A DNA stretch of 64,000 bases from CALKJP01 sp046299555 (lineage in GTDB: Bacteria > Bacteroidota > Bacteroidia > JACCXN01), in the NCBI GenBank assembly GCA_046299555.1, contig JBKBHS010000001.1, positions 186,001-250,000 on the forward strand. The letters run 5' to 3'. This document shows positions 55,370-62,980 of this stretch, in pieces. The notes under the pieces were generated by a model that had not been told where the DNA came from, searched no databases, and worked only from the letters and a program-made list of their open reading frames with translations. The translations under genes and the position numbers were made by a program. The stretch's first letter is position 1. Every line of letters begins with the position of its first letter.

Positions 55370-56551
55370 TTAAACATTTTTTCGTTTAGCCAATAACTCT
55401 AAGGCTGCGTCTAAGTAAATAAACATATCTTCGGGATGCGCATCGCTTGGCTGTGGTACGCGTTTTCTTCCTAATCGAACAACAATTAAGTTTAAATCGG
55501 GAATACACCAAACATATTGCCCTAAAATTCCTCGCATATAAAATATTTTATGCCCTTTGTAATTATTTACCAACCACCAAGAATATCCATATGTTTCTAA
55601 TTTACTGCCATCTTTTTGAACTAAATCGGCAGGCACTAACGATTGAGCAACATATTCAGAATCTATCAACTGAACACCATTCCATTTTCCATAATCTCTG
55701 TATAATTTGGCAAATCGTGCAAAGTCGCGTGCATTAGAAATAAAACAACAAAAGGCTTTTTCGTTTCCATTGTCATCTAAATTCCAAAGGGCATTATAAT
55801 TTGCTCCCATTGGTTTCCATAGTTTTTCTGAGGCATAATCACTTATTTTCATTCCGGTGGCTGCTTCAAGAACAAAGGCCAATAATTGGGTATTGCCACT
55901 AAGGTATTTGAATACTTTACCTGGTTCTTCTGTTAATTTATATTTACCGTTAATGGTAAGCTTACGTAAATCGCTTCCATAATATGCTTCAGCCGGATAA
56001 GCAAATGGATTTACATAATCTTCATCAAAATTAATTCCTGAACTCATAGTAAGTAAGTGCTTAATGGTAAGTTTGGCATTTTCTCCTTCTTTAAATTCTG
56101 GAATAAAATCGCCAACAGGCTGATCAACGCTTTTTATTTTCCCTTCATGTATGGCAGCTCCAACAAGTATGCTCACAATAGTTTTTGCCATAGAAAAGGA
56201 ATTTGACAAAGAAGAGTCTGAAAAATTTTCCCAATATTGTTCGTGCAAAACAGAATCGTTTTTAATTACCAAAAAGGCAACGGTTTTATAATATTCCATT
56301 TGCGAAATAAGAGAATCGCTTATTTCTTCTTTATTATAATCTACTGCATTAGGCCAATCTTGCGAATTAGCTGTTGAAATAATTCTATTTTCGAAAATTT
56401 CGTGTTCATCAATGGTTGGTCCTGAACGACCTTTTAAATAAGTATTGGCTACTCCTTTATACAAATAGGTTTTTTCAGTAATCCATAATGATATATGAAT
56501 TAATAGTAAAAAGGCAACAAAGCCAAGGAGAAATTTTTTTGTAGTTGACAT
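55370..56551 (-). CDS. Membrane-anchored serine hydrolase, class C beta-lactamase-like
   Basis: 393 residues from the ATG at 56551, ten bases after lipB; a TTG at 56584 inside lipB is less likely. N-terminal anchor (KKFLLGFVAFLLLIHISLW). Active Ser in SFSMAK (SxxK), Tyr of YLSGNTQ in the YxN region and RGILGQY in the place of the KTG triad. The beta-lactamase fold lacks a clear KTG, so the role is more likely a peptidase/esterase than resistance. Confidence 0.88.
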   Translation of the reverse strand: MSTTKKFLLGFVAFLLLIHISLWITEKTYLYKGVANTYLKGRSGPTIDEHEIFENRIISTANSQDWPNAVDYNKEEISDSLISQMEYYKTVAFLVIKNDSVLHEQYWENFSDSSLSNSFSMAKTIVSILVGAAIHEGKIKSVDQPVGDFIPEFKEGENAKLTIKHLLTMSSGINFDEDYVNPFAYPAEAYYGSDLRKLTINGKYKLTEEPGKVFKYLSGNTQLLAFVLEAATGMKISDYASEKLWKPMGANYNALWNLDDNGNEKAFCCFISNARDFARFAKLYRDYGKWNGVQLIDSEYVAQSLVPADLVQKDGSKLETYGYSWWLVNNYKGHKIFYMRGILGQYVWCIPDLNLIVVRLGRKRVPQPSDAHPEDMFIYLDAALELLAKRKNV

Positions 56552-56561
56552 AAAAACGTTT

Positions 56562-57269
56562 TTATGATATAAACTGCATATCAAACAGTTTACGAATTTC
56601 TTCTTTTAAAATTGTTTTTACTTCATCCAAATCTACTTTTCTGCCTAATTCTCTTTCAAGTGAAGTTACATCTTTGTCTTTAATTCCACAAGGTACAATA
56701 TGATTAAAATAGCTTAAATCGGTATTTACATTAAATGCAAAGCCGTGCATAGTAACCCATCGGCTGCATCTAACTCCCATTGCACATATTTTACGAGCCT
56801 TTGCAGGAATAGTTGCATCAATCCAAACTCCTGTATAACCAGGAAATCGTTCTGCAACTATACCATATTTCGAAAGTGTAAGTATAATTGCTTCTTCTAA
56901 AAAACGAAGATATTTATGAATATCGGTAAAAAAATAATCTAAATCCAAAATTGGATATCCTACAATTTGTCCCGGCCCATGATAAGTAATATCTCCTCCT
57001 CTGTTTATTTTATAAAAGGTCGCTCCAATTTTTTTCATTTCATCATCGGAGATTAACACATGTTCTCTTGAACCGCTTTTTCCAAGAGTATATACATGTG
57101 GATGTTCGCAAAATATCAAGTGATGTATCGGAGGGGTTTGTGTTTCTTTGGGCAGATTTCTATTGGTAACTTTTAAATTTATTATTTCTGCAAATATTTT
57201 CTCCTGATAATCCCAACATTGTTTGTAATCTACCAGACCTAAATCTTCAAACTTAACCAATCTGCTCAT
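56562..57269 (-). CDS. lipB: Octanoyltransferase
   Basis: 235 residues. RGGDITYHGPGQIVGYPILDL, ARKICAMGVRCSRWVTMHGFAFNVN (catalytic Lys) and HIVPCGIKDKDVTSL (catalytic Cys) are diagnostic. Moves octanoyl groups from acyl carrier protein to lipoyl domains of 2-oxoacid dehydrogenases. The start ATG directly follows the isomerase stop codon. Confidence 0.95.
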   Translation of the reverse strand: MSRLVKFEDLGLVDYKQCWDYQEKIFAEIINLKVTNRNLPKETQTPPIHHLIFCEHPHVYTLGKSGSREHVLISDDEMKKIGATFYKINRGGDITYHGPGQIVGYPILDLDYFFTDIHKYLRFLEEAIILTLSKYGIVAERFPGYTGVWIDATIPAKARKICAMGVRCSRWVTMHGFAFNVNTDLSYFNHIVPCGIKDKDVTSLERELGRKVDLDEVKTILKEEIRKLFDMQFIS

Positions 57270-58253
57270 TTATTTTTTTGCAAGTTCAGATTTTAAGTTA
57301 GTAATAATATTTACTTCCATGGAGTCGAAATTTCTGTATTCTGCGGCATAAACAGATATCCAATCGCCAAAATGAATCAGGTACATCGCTGCTTCTAACG
57401 GATTATTCCCTTTGGCCATTATTTCAATAATGGTATCGGTATATTGTTTGCAAACGTTTTTTGTAAATTCAAAGCGAAATACGGTTCGCTCATAATCAAA
57501 CGGGGTTTTAAAAATAATTACCGCCAAATTTTTGTTTTCTGTTCTCCATCCTACTAATTCGTTATGATTCATTTCAGGCAGTGCATGATGCCAGCATAGC
57601 ATTTTTGAATTTTCATTTAGCTGTTGTCGAAAGCGAACTGCAACGCCTTCGGTAGTATCGGCACTGTATATAACGGGTATTTTAGCATAAATTTTTTCTG
57701 CAATTTTTTTTGCCTCTGCTTTAATTGCTTCTGATTCTGAATTAATTAATTGAATTATATTTTCATACGATTTTTGTAAATCTATTCCGGTAAATCCAAA
57801 ATGTTTAAGAATACACAATAGCTGTGTAATGGAATAAGAAAGACAAGCTCTTGGAGGCATTCCTCCGGGGATTAATATTAAATCTAAGTTGTTTTTTTGA
57901 GCAATTTCGGCAATTTTTCCTCCTGAAGTTACGCAAACTACATGTGCTCCTTTATCTATACTTGCATGCAATGCAGCTATTGTTTCTTCGGTATTTCCTG
58001 AATAGGATGAAATAATGGATAAAGAATTTTTTCCAACAAAAGCGGGAACAAAATATTTTTTATTTACCACAATTGGTACAGGAGATTCGTGCTCTAATAT
58101 TTGAGATACGATAGTGCCTCCTATTCCTGAACCTCCTAAACCGGAAATTAAAACATTTTGAATTATATTCTTTGGAGATGAAAATTTAACATTTTGAGCT
58201 ATTTGAAGTGCTTCGTTTAATTGCTTTGTAAATGCTTCTACTAATTGCCTCAT
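57270..58253 (-). CDS. Bifunctional phosphoglucose/phosphomannose isomerase family (SIS domain)
   Basis: 327 residues. Two SIS halves: SGLGGSGIGGTIVSQIL and SIISSYSGNTEETIAAL in the first, then ARLSYSITQLLCILKHFG-like and the catalytic His/Glu region ENSKMLCWHHALPEMNHNELVGW in the second. Resembles archaeal-type PGI/PMI that interconvert glucose-6-P/mannose-6-P and fructose-6-P. First gene of the long minus-strand series. Confidence 0.88.
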   Translation of the reverse strand: MRQLVEAFTKQLNEALQIAQNVKFSSPKNIIQNVLISGLGGSGIGGTIVSQILEHESPVPIVVNKKYFVPAFVGKNSLSIISSYSGNTEETIAALHASIDKGAHVVCVTSGGKIAEIAQKNNLDLILIPGGMPPRACLSYSITQLLCILKHFGFTGIDLQKSYENIIQLINSESEAIKAEAKKIAEKIYAKIPVIYSADTTEGVAVRFRQQLNENSKMLCWHHALPEMNHNELVGWRTENKNLAVIIFKTPFDYERTVFRFEFTKNVCKQYTDTIIEIMAKGNNPLEAAMYLIHFGDWISVYAAEYRNFDSMEVNIITNLKSELAKK

Positions 58254-58387
58254 TCAATTGTTTTTTAAAATAGGTTACTAAGTTAATAAAAATGAAATAT
58301 CTGCTTGTTTTATGTACATTATTTTTAGTTGTAAGAAGTTTAAAGCGGATAAATCCTAAATTAGCAGCATAAATTAATTATAAAATT

Positions 58388-59833
58388 ATGCAAACCATTA
58401 AAAATTATATAAACGGAGAATTAGTTGAGCCTCTTTCAAAAAACTATATTGATAATTATAATCCTGCTACCGGGAAAGTTTACTCACGAATTCCCGACTC
58501 TGATGAAAAAGATGTAGAAATAGCCGTTAAAGCTGCTGAAGCTGCATTTCCTTCATGGAGCGTAACTCCAAAAGAGGAACGCTCTCGCATTTTACTAAAA
58601 TTAGTTTCGTTGATTGAACGCGATTTACACAAGCTTGCTTTGGCCGAAAGTACGGATAATGGGAAACCGGTAAAATTAGCTACTCATGTAGATATTCCTC
58701 GCGCAGCCAGTAATTTTCATTTTTTTGCAACTGCCATTTTACACGATAGCAGCGAAGCTCATTTAATGGAAGATAAAGTAATTAATTATACTGTACGTCA
58801 TCCGCTTGGAGTGGTTGGTTGCATCTCACCCTGGAATTTGCCATTATACCTATTTACCTGGAAAATTGCTCCGGCTATTGCTGCAGGTTGTTGCGTAGTT
58901 GCCAAGCCTTCAGAAGTTACTCCTATGACTGCCTATATGTTGTCTGAATTATGTATTGAAGCGGGTTTACCTAAAGGGGTTTTAAACATCATACACGGAT
59001 ATGGGCATAAAGTTGGAGCAGCTATTTCTGCACATCCAAAAATTCCGGCAATTTCATTTACCGGAGGAACGGCAACAGGAGCGCAAATAGCCAAAGTGGC
59101 AGCTCCTATGTTTAAAAAACTTTCGTTAGAGCTAGGAGGAAAAAATCCCAATATCATTTTTGCTGATTGTGATTTTGAAAATGCATTAAGAACAACCATG
59201 CAATCATCTTTTGCCAATCAGGGACAAATATGTTTATGTGGTTCGCGAATATTTGTGGAGCGACCTATTTATGAAAATTTCCGCGATGCTTTTGTTGAAA
59301 AAACAAAAAAATTAATTGTAGGTGACCCTCGCGATGAAAAAAGTAATTTAGGCGCTGTTGTTTCTGAAGCCCACATGAATAAAGTACTTTCATACATAGA
59401 ATTAGCTAAAGAAGAAGGAGGAAAAATTTTAACCGGAGGACATCGGGTTTATTTAGAAGGAGAGCTTAGCAATGGTTGGTACATAGCTCCAACTATTATT
59501 GAAGGATTAAGTTTTAATTGCCGAACAAATCAAGAAGAAATATTTGGACCGGTTGTTACCATCATGCCTTTTGATACCGAAGAAGAAGTTATTTCATATG
59601 CCAATAGCACCCAATATGGCCTTTCAGCTACCATTTGGACAGAAAACCTTACTCGTGCTCACCGAGTTGCAGGCAAATTACAATCTGGCATAGTTTGGAT
59701 AAATTGTTGGCTGTTGCGCGATTTGCGTACTCCTTTTGGTGGCATGAAAAACTCCGGTGTTGGGCGCGAAGGAGGATTTGAGGCCTTACACTTTTTTACC
59801 GAAGCAAAAAATGTATGTGTAAAATTAAATTAG
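58388..59833 (+). CDS. ALDH8-type 2-aminomuconate/2-hydroxymuconate semialdehyde dehydrogenase
   Basis: 481 residues. FTGGTATGAQIAK (cofactor), LSLELGGKNPNIIF with general-base Glu and the Cys nucleophile in NQGQICLCGSRI. VWINCWLLRDLRTPFGGMKNSGVGREGG is characteristic of the ALDH8A1/HMSD group acting on muconate semialdehydes in tryptophan and catechol breakdown. No ring-cleavage gene is nearby. A RidA-type 2-aminomuconate deaminase-like gene lies at 9752. Confidence 0.88.
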   Translation: MQTIKNYINGELVEPLSKNYIDNYNPATGKVYSRIPDSDEKDVEIAVKAAEAAFPSWSVTPKEERSRILLKLVSLIERDLHKLALAESTDNGKPVKLATHVDIPRAASNFHFFATAILHDSSEAHLMEDKVINYTVRHPLGVVGCISPWNLPLYLFTWKIAPAIAAGCCVVAKPSEVTPMTAYMLSELCIEAGLPKGVLNIIHGYGHKVGAAISAHPKIPAISFTGGTATGAQIAKVAAPMFKKLSLELGGKNPNIIFADCDFENALRTTMQSSFANQGQICLCGSRIFVERPIYENFRDAFVEKTKKLIVGDPRDEKSNLGAVVSEAHMNKVLSYIELAKEEGGKILTGGHRVYLEGELSNGWYIAPTIIEGLSFNCRTNQEEIFGPVVTIMPFDTEEEVISYANSTQYGLSATIWTENLTRAHRVAGKLQSGIVWINCWLLRDLRTPFGGMKNSGVGREGGFEALHFFTEAKNVCVKLN

Positions 59834-59841
59834 AAACAATA

Positions 59842-60563
59842 TTATTGGATTAAAAAAATAAGCATAGCCCAATTTATTACTATAAATAGTATAGTAATTG
59901 CAAGTATTAAATAATATAATTCTTTGAATTTTATATAGGGATAATAATTCTTAATTACAGATGCTAAATAAATAGATTTAAAGGCTTTATACGAATACAA
60001 CAAAGCTAACATGAGCAAGAAAGCAGGGATAAATACATACTGAAAAATTACTAAATATTCAATACTGTAAGCACTAATTGTTTTAGCTGGAATTAATAAT
60101 AAAATTAATGCAGAAAATAAATTTGCTAAATTCAAAAAGTTAACAAATACTACATAAAGTGTATTAAACACAGACTTTTTTAAAAATTGATTGTATTGGT
60201 TTTGTACATCATAATAAGGCAGGGTATTAAATGTTTTTATAGTATCTTTTAAAAAAGTATCCGGCTTAATAATTAATCTTGTATTTAAACTCGTTTTAGA
60301 TTCATTATAATGCTCATTAATAAAATATTTGTTTTCATTAATAATTATAGGAGTTTCATCTGATTCTACTTTAGCAATTAAGAGTGTTCTTGAGTTTTTG
60401 ATTCTTCATTACTAATTATATCATTAATATTTTCCTGAACTTTAATTTTATCTACATATCTTCCAGAAAGGTACTGTCGTTTAGTAAAGTTTGGACTACT
60501 ACACGCTTGTATTTTCAAAAAAATTATAAACAGGATGAATAACTTATAAACGTTAGTTTTCAT
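59842..60563 (-). pseudogene. Frameshifted third copy of the RQYLxGRYVDK lipoprotein family
   Basis: The ATG at 60563 gives a lipoprotein signal (KIQACSSPNF) and the family motif KRQYLSGRYVDKI, but the frame stops at 60378 after 61 residues. The minus-strand frame shifted by one is open from a TGA just upstream (about 60410) down to 59842 and encodes a linker plus four membrane helices like the two neighbours. The frames overlap over about 30 bases that include a run of five T at 60395-60399; a sixth base there would fuse them into a roughly 240-residue protein, the length of the siblings (256 and 250). So it is either a recent loss or a slippage switch (or a sequencing error). Confidence 0.75.
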
Positions 60564-60597
60564 AAATAAAACTATTCAAAAAATGAGAGAAAAACAC

Positions 60598-61368
60598 TTA
60601 GAACAATAAATGTAAAACAAACATGTATGAATACAACAATAAAACCAATAAAAAAATTAAAGCAACTATGGTAATATAGAAATTTATAATAAACAATAAA
60701 TAATACCAAGCTTTATTTTTAATAGCTTTTAATTTATTATAAATTAATTTTTCAATTTCTAAAATCTCTCTAAATGCTCTATAATTATATAAAATTGAAA
60801 TTGACCAAAACACACAAGTAATTATATAAGATAGTAACATTAAAGGGAATACAAAACTCGAAGATATGGTTGAAGAAATTAAAATTGTAATTATCCCAAC
60901 ATAAAACAACAATCTAAAAATCCAAGAAATTAAAACATATCTACTTAAACGTTTTTTTTGAGCATTAAACTTTTCCTGTAAATTAGGTTCTTCTATAACC
61001 TTATTAACTTCGCTTTTATTTATTTTTAAAAGAGAATCGGGGCTGAAATAAATAACAACTTCATTATTACTTGGCGATTTGTTACAATTTGCTTTTATGG
61101 CTAAAGTAGAATCCGCTAAAACATTTGGAATTTTATCTTCATTAAATTTTATGGAAAATTCGGAAGTGCCATTATGAGCACTAAGAGGGAATTCTTGCAA
61201 ATTAAATTCAACCGAATTTTCAGGATTATTCTTTAAAGGCTTTTTAATTTTATCTACATATCTTCCTTTTAAATATTGGCGCTGATAAAAAGAATTGCTG
61301 CTACAGGAAAACAAAAAAGCTAAACTTAAAAAAACAGAAATATTTTTTACAATAGAAATAATAGGCAT
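60598..61368 (-). CDS. RQYLxGRYVDK-family lipoprotein with C-terminal membrane helices (copy 2)
   Basis: 256 residues. Lipobox AFLFSC (Cys22), then SSNSFYQRQYLKGRYVDKI, a variable polar linker (about 45-135) and about four hydrophobic helices (ISWIFRLLFYVGIITILI, FVFPLMLLSYIITCVFWSI, WYYLLFIINFYITIVAL, IFLLVLLLYSYMFVL). The end is very hydrophobic. It lies 4 bases after copy 1 and 34 before copy 3. I know no named family; the combination of lipid anchor and helical C-terminus is unusual, since it puts one protein in two membrane contacts. Confidence 0.8.
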   Translation of the reverse strand: MPIISIVKNISVFLSLAFLFSCSSNSFYQRQYLKGRYVDKIKKPLKNNPENSVEFNLQEFPLSAHNGTSEFSIKFNEDKIPNVLADSTLAIKANCNKSPSNNEVVIYFSPDSLLKINKSEVNKVIEEPNLQEKFNAQKKRLSRYVLISWIFRLLFYVGIITILISSTISSSFVFPLMLLSYIITCVFWSISILYNYRAFREILEIEKLIYNKLKAIKNKAWYYLLFIINFYITIVALIFLLVLLLYSYMFVLHLLF

Positions 61369-61372
61369 CTGG

Positions 61373-62125
61373 TTAATGGCTTAAAATAAATCCTAATAAA
61401 AATAATATTCCTTTAAATAAAAATACAAGCGCCCCTATTATCGTAGCGGCTAAACCAAATGAGATTAAATAAACTCCGGCAGCTACATTTATAATTGACC
61501 ATATAAATATAAGCTTATTAAACAAATTGAATTTAGGATAAACATCAAAGCCTTTTATATAAAGTAAAATAAGTCGATAAAACACTATGGAAACAACTAT
61601 AGAAACCGGAATTAATAATAAAGCAAGGGCTTCTAATCCACCAAAAAATGCAGAATTAAAAGTAATTGCACCAGAAATTAAAAGACCTATTGAAATCAAA
61701 CCAATAAGAAAAGAAAGTCCTAAGTATGTCCATGATTTTTTAAAAACTTTTTTAGGCTCATGTGTTAATATTTTCTTGATTATACTTTTATTTGAAGTTG
61801 TAGAATCGGAAAAATTAATGTTATTTAAAATTATTTCTTTATCACTTAACTTATTGGGAACTTTATTTAGTGTTTCAACATTGTTTTCTATTTGTTTAGG
61901 ATTATCTAAAATTATATTTTTTAAATTAAAATCTACTTCAGCTTGTAATTCGGTATTATGATTAGATGGTGAATAGTTTTGGAAATCAGGATTAGTTAAA
62001 TTTTGCATTTTATCTACATATCGGCCTCTTAAATATTGACGTTGATAAAAAGAACTGCTACTGCATGAATAGAATAAGAAAGTGATATAAATAATTGAAA
62101 CTATTTTTAAATACAAGTTCGGCAC
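61373..62125 (-). CDS. RQYLxGRYVDK-family lipoprotein with C-terminal membrane helices (copy 1)
   Basis: 250 residues from a GTG start (no ATG before the signal peptide). Lipobox FLFYSC (Cys21), motif SSFYQRQYLRGRYVDKM, Asn/Ser-rich linker (about 40-120), then helices from about 128 (WTYLGLSFLIGLISIGLLISG, LEALALLLIPVSIVVSIVFY, LIFIWSIINVAAGVYLISFG, IGALVFLFKGILFLLGFIL). Clear paralogue of the two genes that follow; the N-terminal motif is the most conserved part. Confidence 0.8.
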   Translation of the reverse strand: MPNLYLKIVSIIYITFLFYSCSSSSFYQRQYLRGRYVDKMQNLTNPDFQNYSPSNHNTELQAEVDFNLKNIILDNPKQIENNVETLNKVPNKLSDKEIILNNINFSDSTTSNKSIIKKILTHEPKKVFKKSWTYLGLSFLIGLISIGLLISGAITFNSAFFGGLEALALLLIPVSIVVSIVFYRLILLYIKGFDVYPKFNLFNKLIFIWSIINVAAGVYLISFGLAATIIGALVFLFKGILFLLGFILSH

Positions 62126-62194
62126 TATAAAATATATATATTTAAAATTAGATGGGGAATTATTTTTGTTAAATACGCTTTTATTAAGTAAATA

Positions 62195-62218
62195 AAAAAT
62201 TGAAAATCTTCAATTTTT
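62195..62218 (-). terminator. AT-rich hairpin after lspA
   Basis: AAAAATTGAA and TTCAATTTTT form a 10-bp stem with a 4-base loop, about 70 bases after the lspA stop on the minus strand. Followed by A/T-rich sequence but low GC in the stem, so weak. Confidence 0.4.
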
Positions 62219-62288
62219 GTTTTTAAAGCTTATCTATTGTAAAGATAAAAATATTTAATATCGAAAGTTTATAAATTATATAAAAACA

Positions 62289-62915
62289 TCACCCTTCTTT
62301 ATTTTGGTTAATGCTTTTGTCTTCGGTAGTAAAAAAACGTTTATTAAATAAGATTATAATAGCTACGCCTATGGTAATAGAAGTATCAGCAATATTAAAT
62401 ACCGGACGGAAAAATAAAAAATGCTCTCCACCCCAAACAGGGAACCATTCAGGGAAGTAGCCTTCAATAAGCGGGAAATAAAGCATATCTACTACTCGCC
62501 CATAAAACAGCGGGGCATAACCGCCTTCTTCAGGCAAAAAAGTAGCTATATTATTTAGACTATCACTAAACCAAATACCATAAAAAACACTATCTATAAT
62601 GTTTCCTAAAGCACCGGCTGTAATTAAGGCCATGGAAATAATATAGCCCGGATGAGCCTTTTTTTTGTGCAAATCGTATATAAACCATAATAAACCTATA
62701 ACGGCTACAATACGAAAAAGGGTTAAAAAGAGTTTTCCGTAAGCTCCGGCAAACTCTAAGCCAAATGCCATCCCATTGTTTTCGGTAAAATGAATAATAA
62801 ACCAATCGCCCAATACATTAAATTCTTGGCCTAAGTACATGTGGGTTTTAATCCAAAATTTAGAGGCTTGGTCGAGAAGTAAAACTATGAGTATGGTTAT
62901 TAGAGCTTTTTTCAA
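62289..62915 (-). CDS. lspA: Lipoprotein signal peptidase (signal peptidase II)
   Basis: 208 residues from a TTG start; no ATG exists before the first membrane helix (LITILIVLLLDQASKFW). Four helices. Catalytic Asp residues in ITAGALGNIIDSVFYG and FNIADTSITIGV, plus TENNGMAFGL. A longer periplasmic loop than E. coli (about 128-165). It would process the many lipoproteins in this window, among them the tandem family directly downstream. The DksA-like gene precedes it. Confidence 0.92.
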   Translation of the reverse strand: MKKALITILIVLLLDQASKFWIKTHMYLGQEFNVLGDWFIIHFTENNGMAFGLEFAGAYGKLFLTLFRIVAVIGLLWFIYDLHKKKAHPGYIISMALITAGALGNIIDSVFYGIWFSDSLNNIATFLPEEGGYAPLFYGRVVDMLYFPLIEGYFPEWFPVWGGEHFLFFRPVFNIADTSITIGVAIIILFNKRFFTTEDKSINQNKEG

Positions 62916-62931
62916 AGTTTTGAGTTTAAAA

Positions 62932-62963
62932 AAAGAAAGCCTGCAAAAATACAGGCTTTCTTT
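62932..62963 (-). terminator. Intrinsic terminator between the DksA-like gene and lspA
   Basis: AAAGAAAGCCTG and CAGGCTTTCTTT form a 12-bp stem with an 8-base loop; on the minus strand it is followed by a T-run. lspA starts 17 bases further on, so it may be expressed by read-through. Confidence 0.85.
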
Positions 62964-62980
62964 ATAATAAATGTATGGTT

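Noticed and set aside
55370..56551. Antibiotic-resistance beta-lactamase
   Set aside because: SxxK is present but the KTG-type motif is not clear; such membrane-anchored serine hydrolases are common and rarely confer resistance.
59842..60171. Separate 109-residue membrane protein starting at a GTG
   Set aside because: The frame is open far upstream of the GTG and joins the 61-residue lipoprotein piece by one shift; it is the back half of the third family copy.
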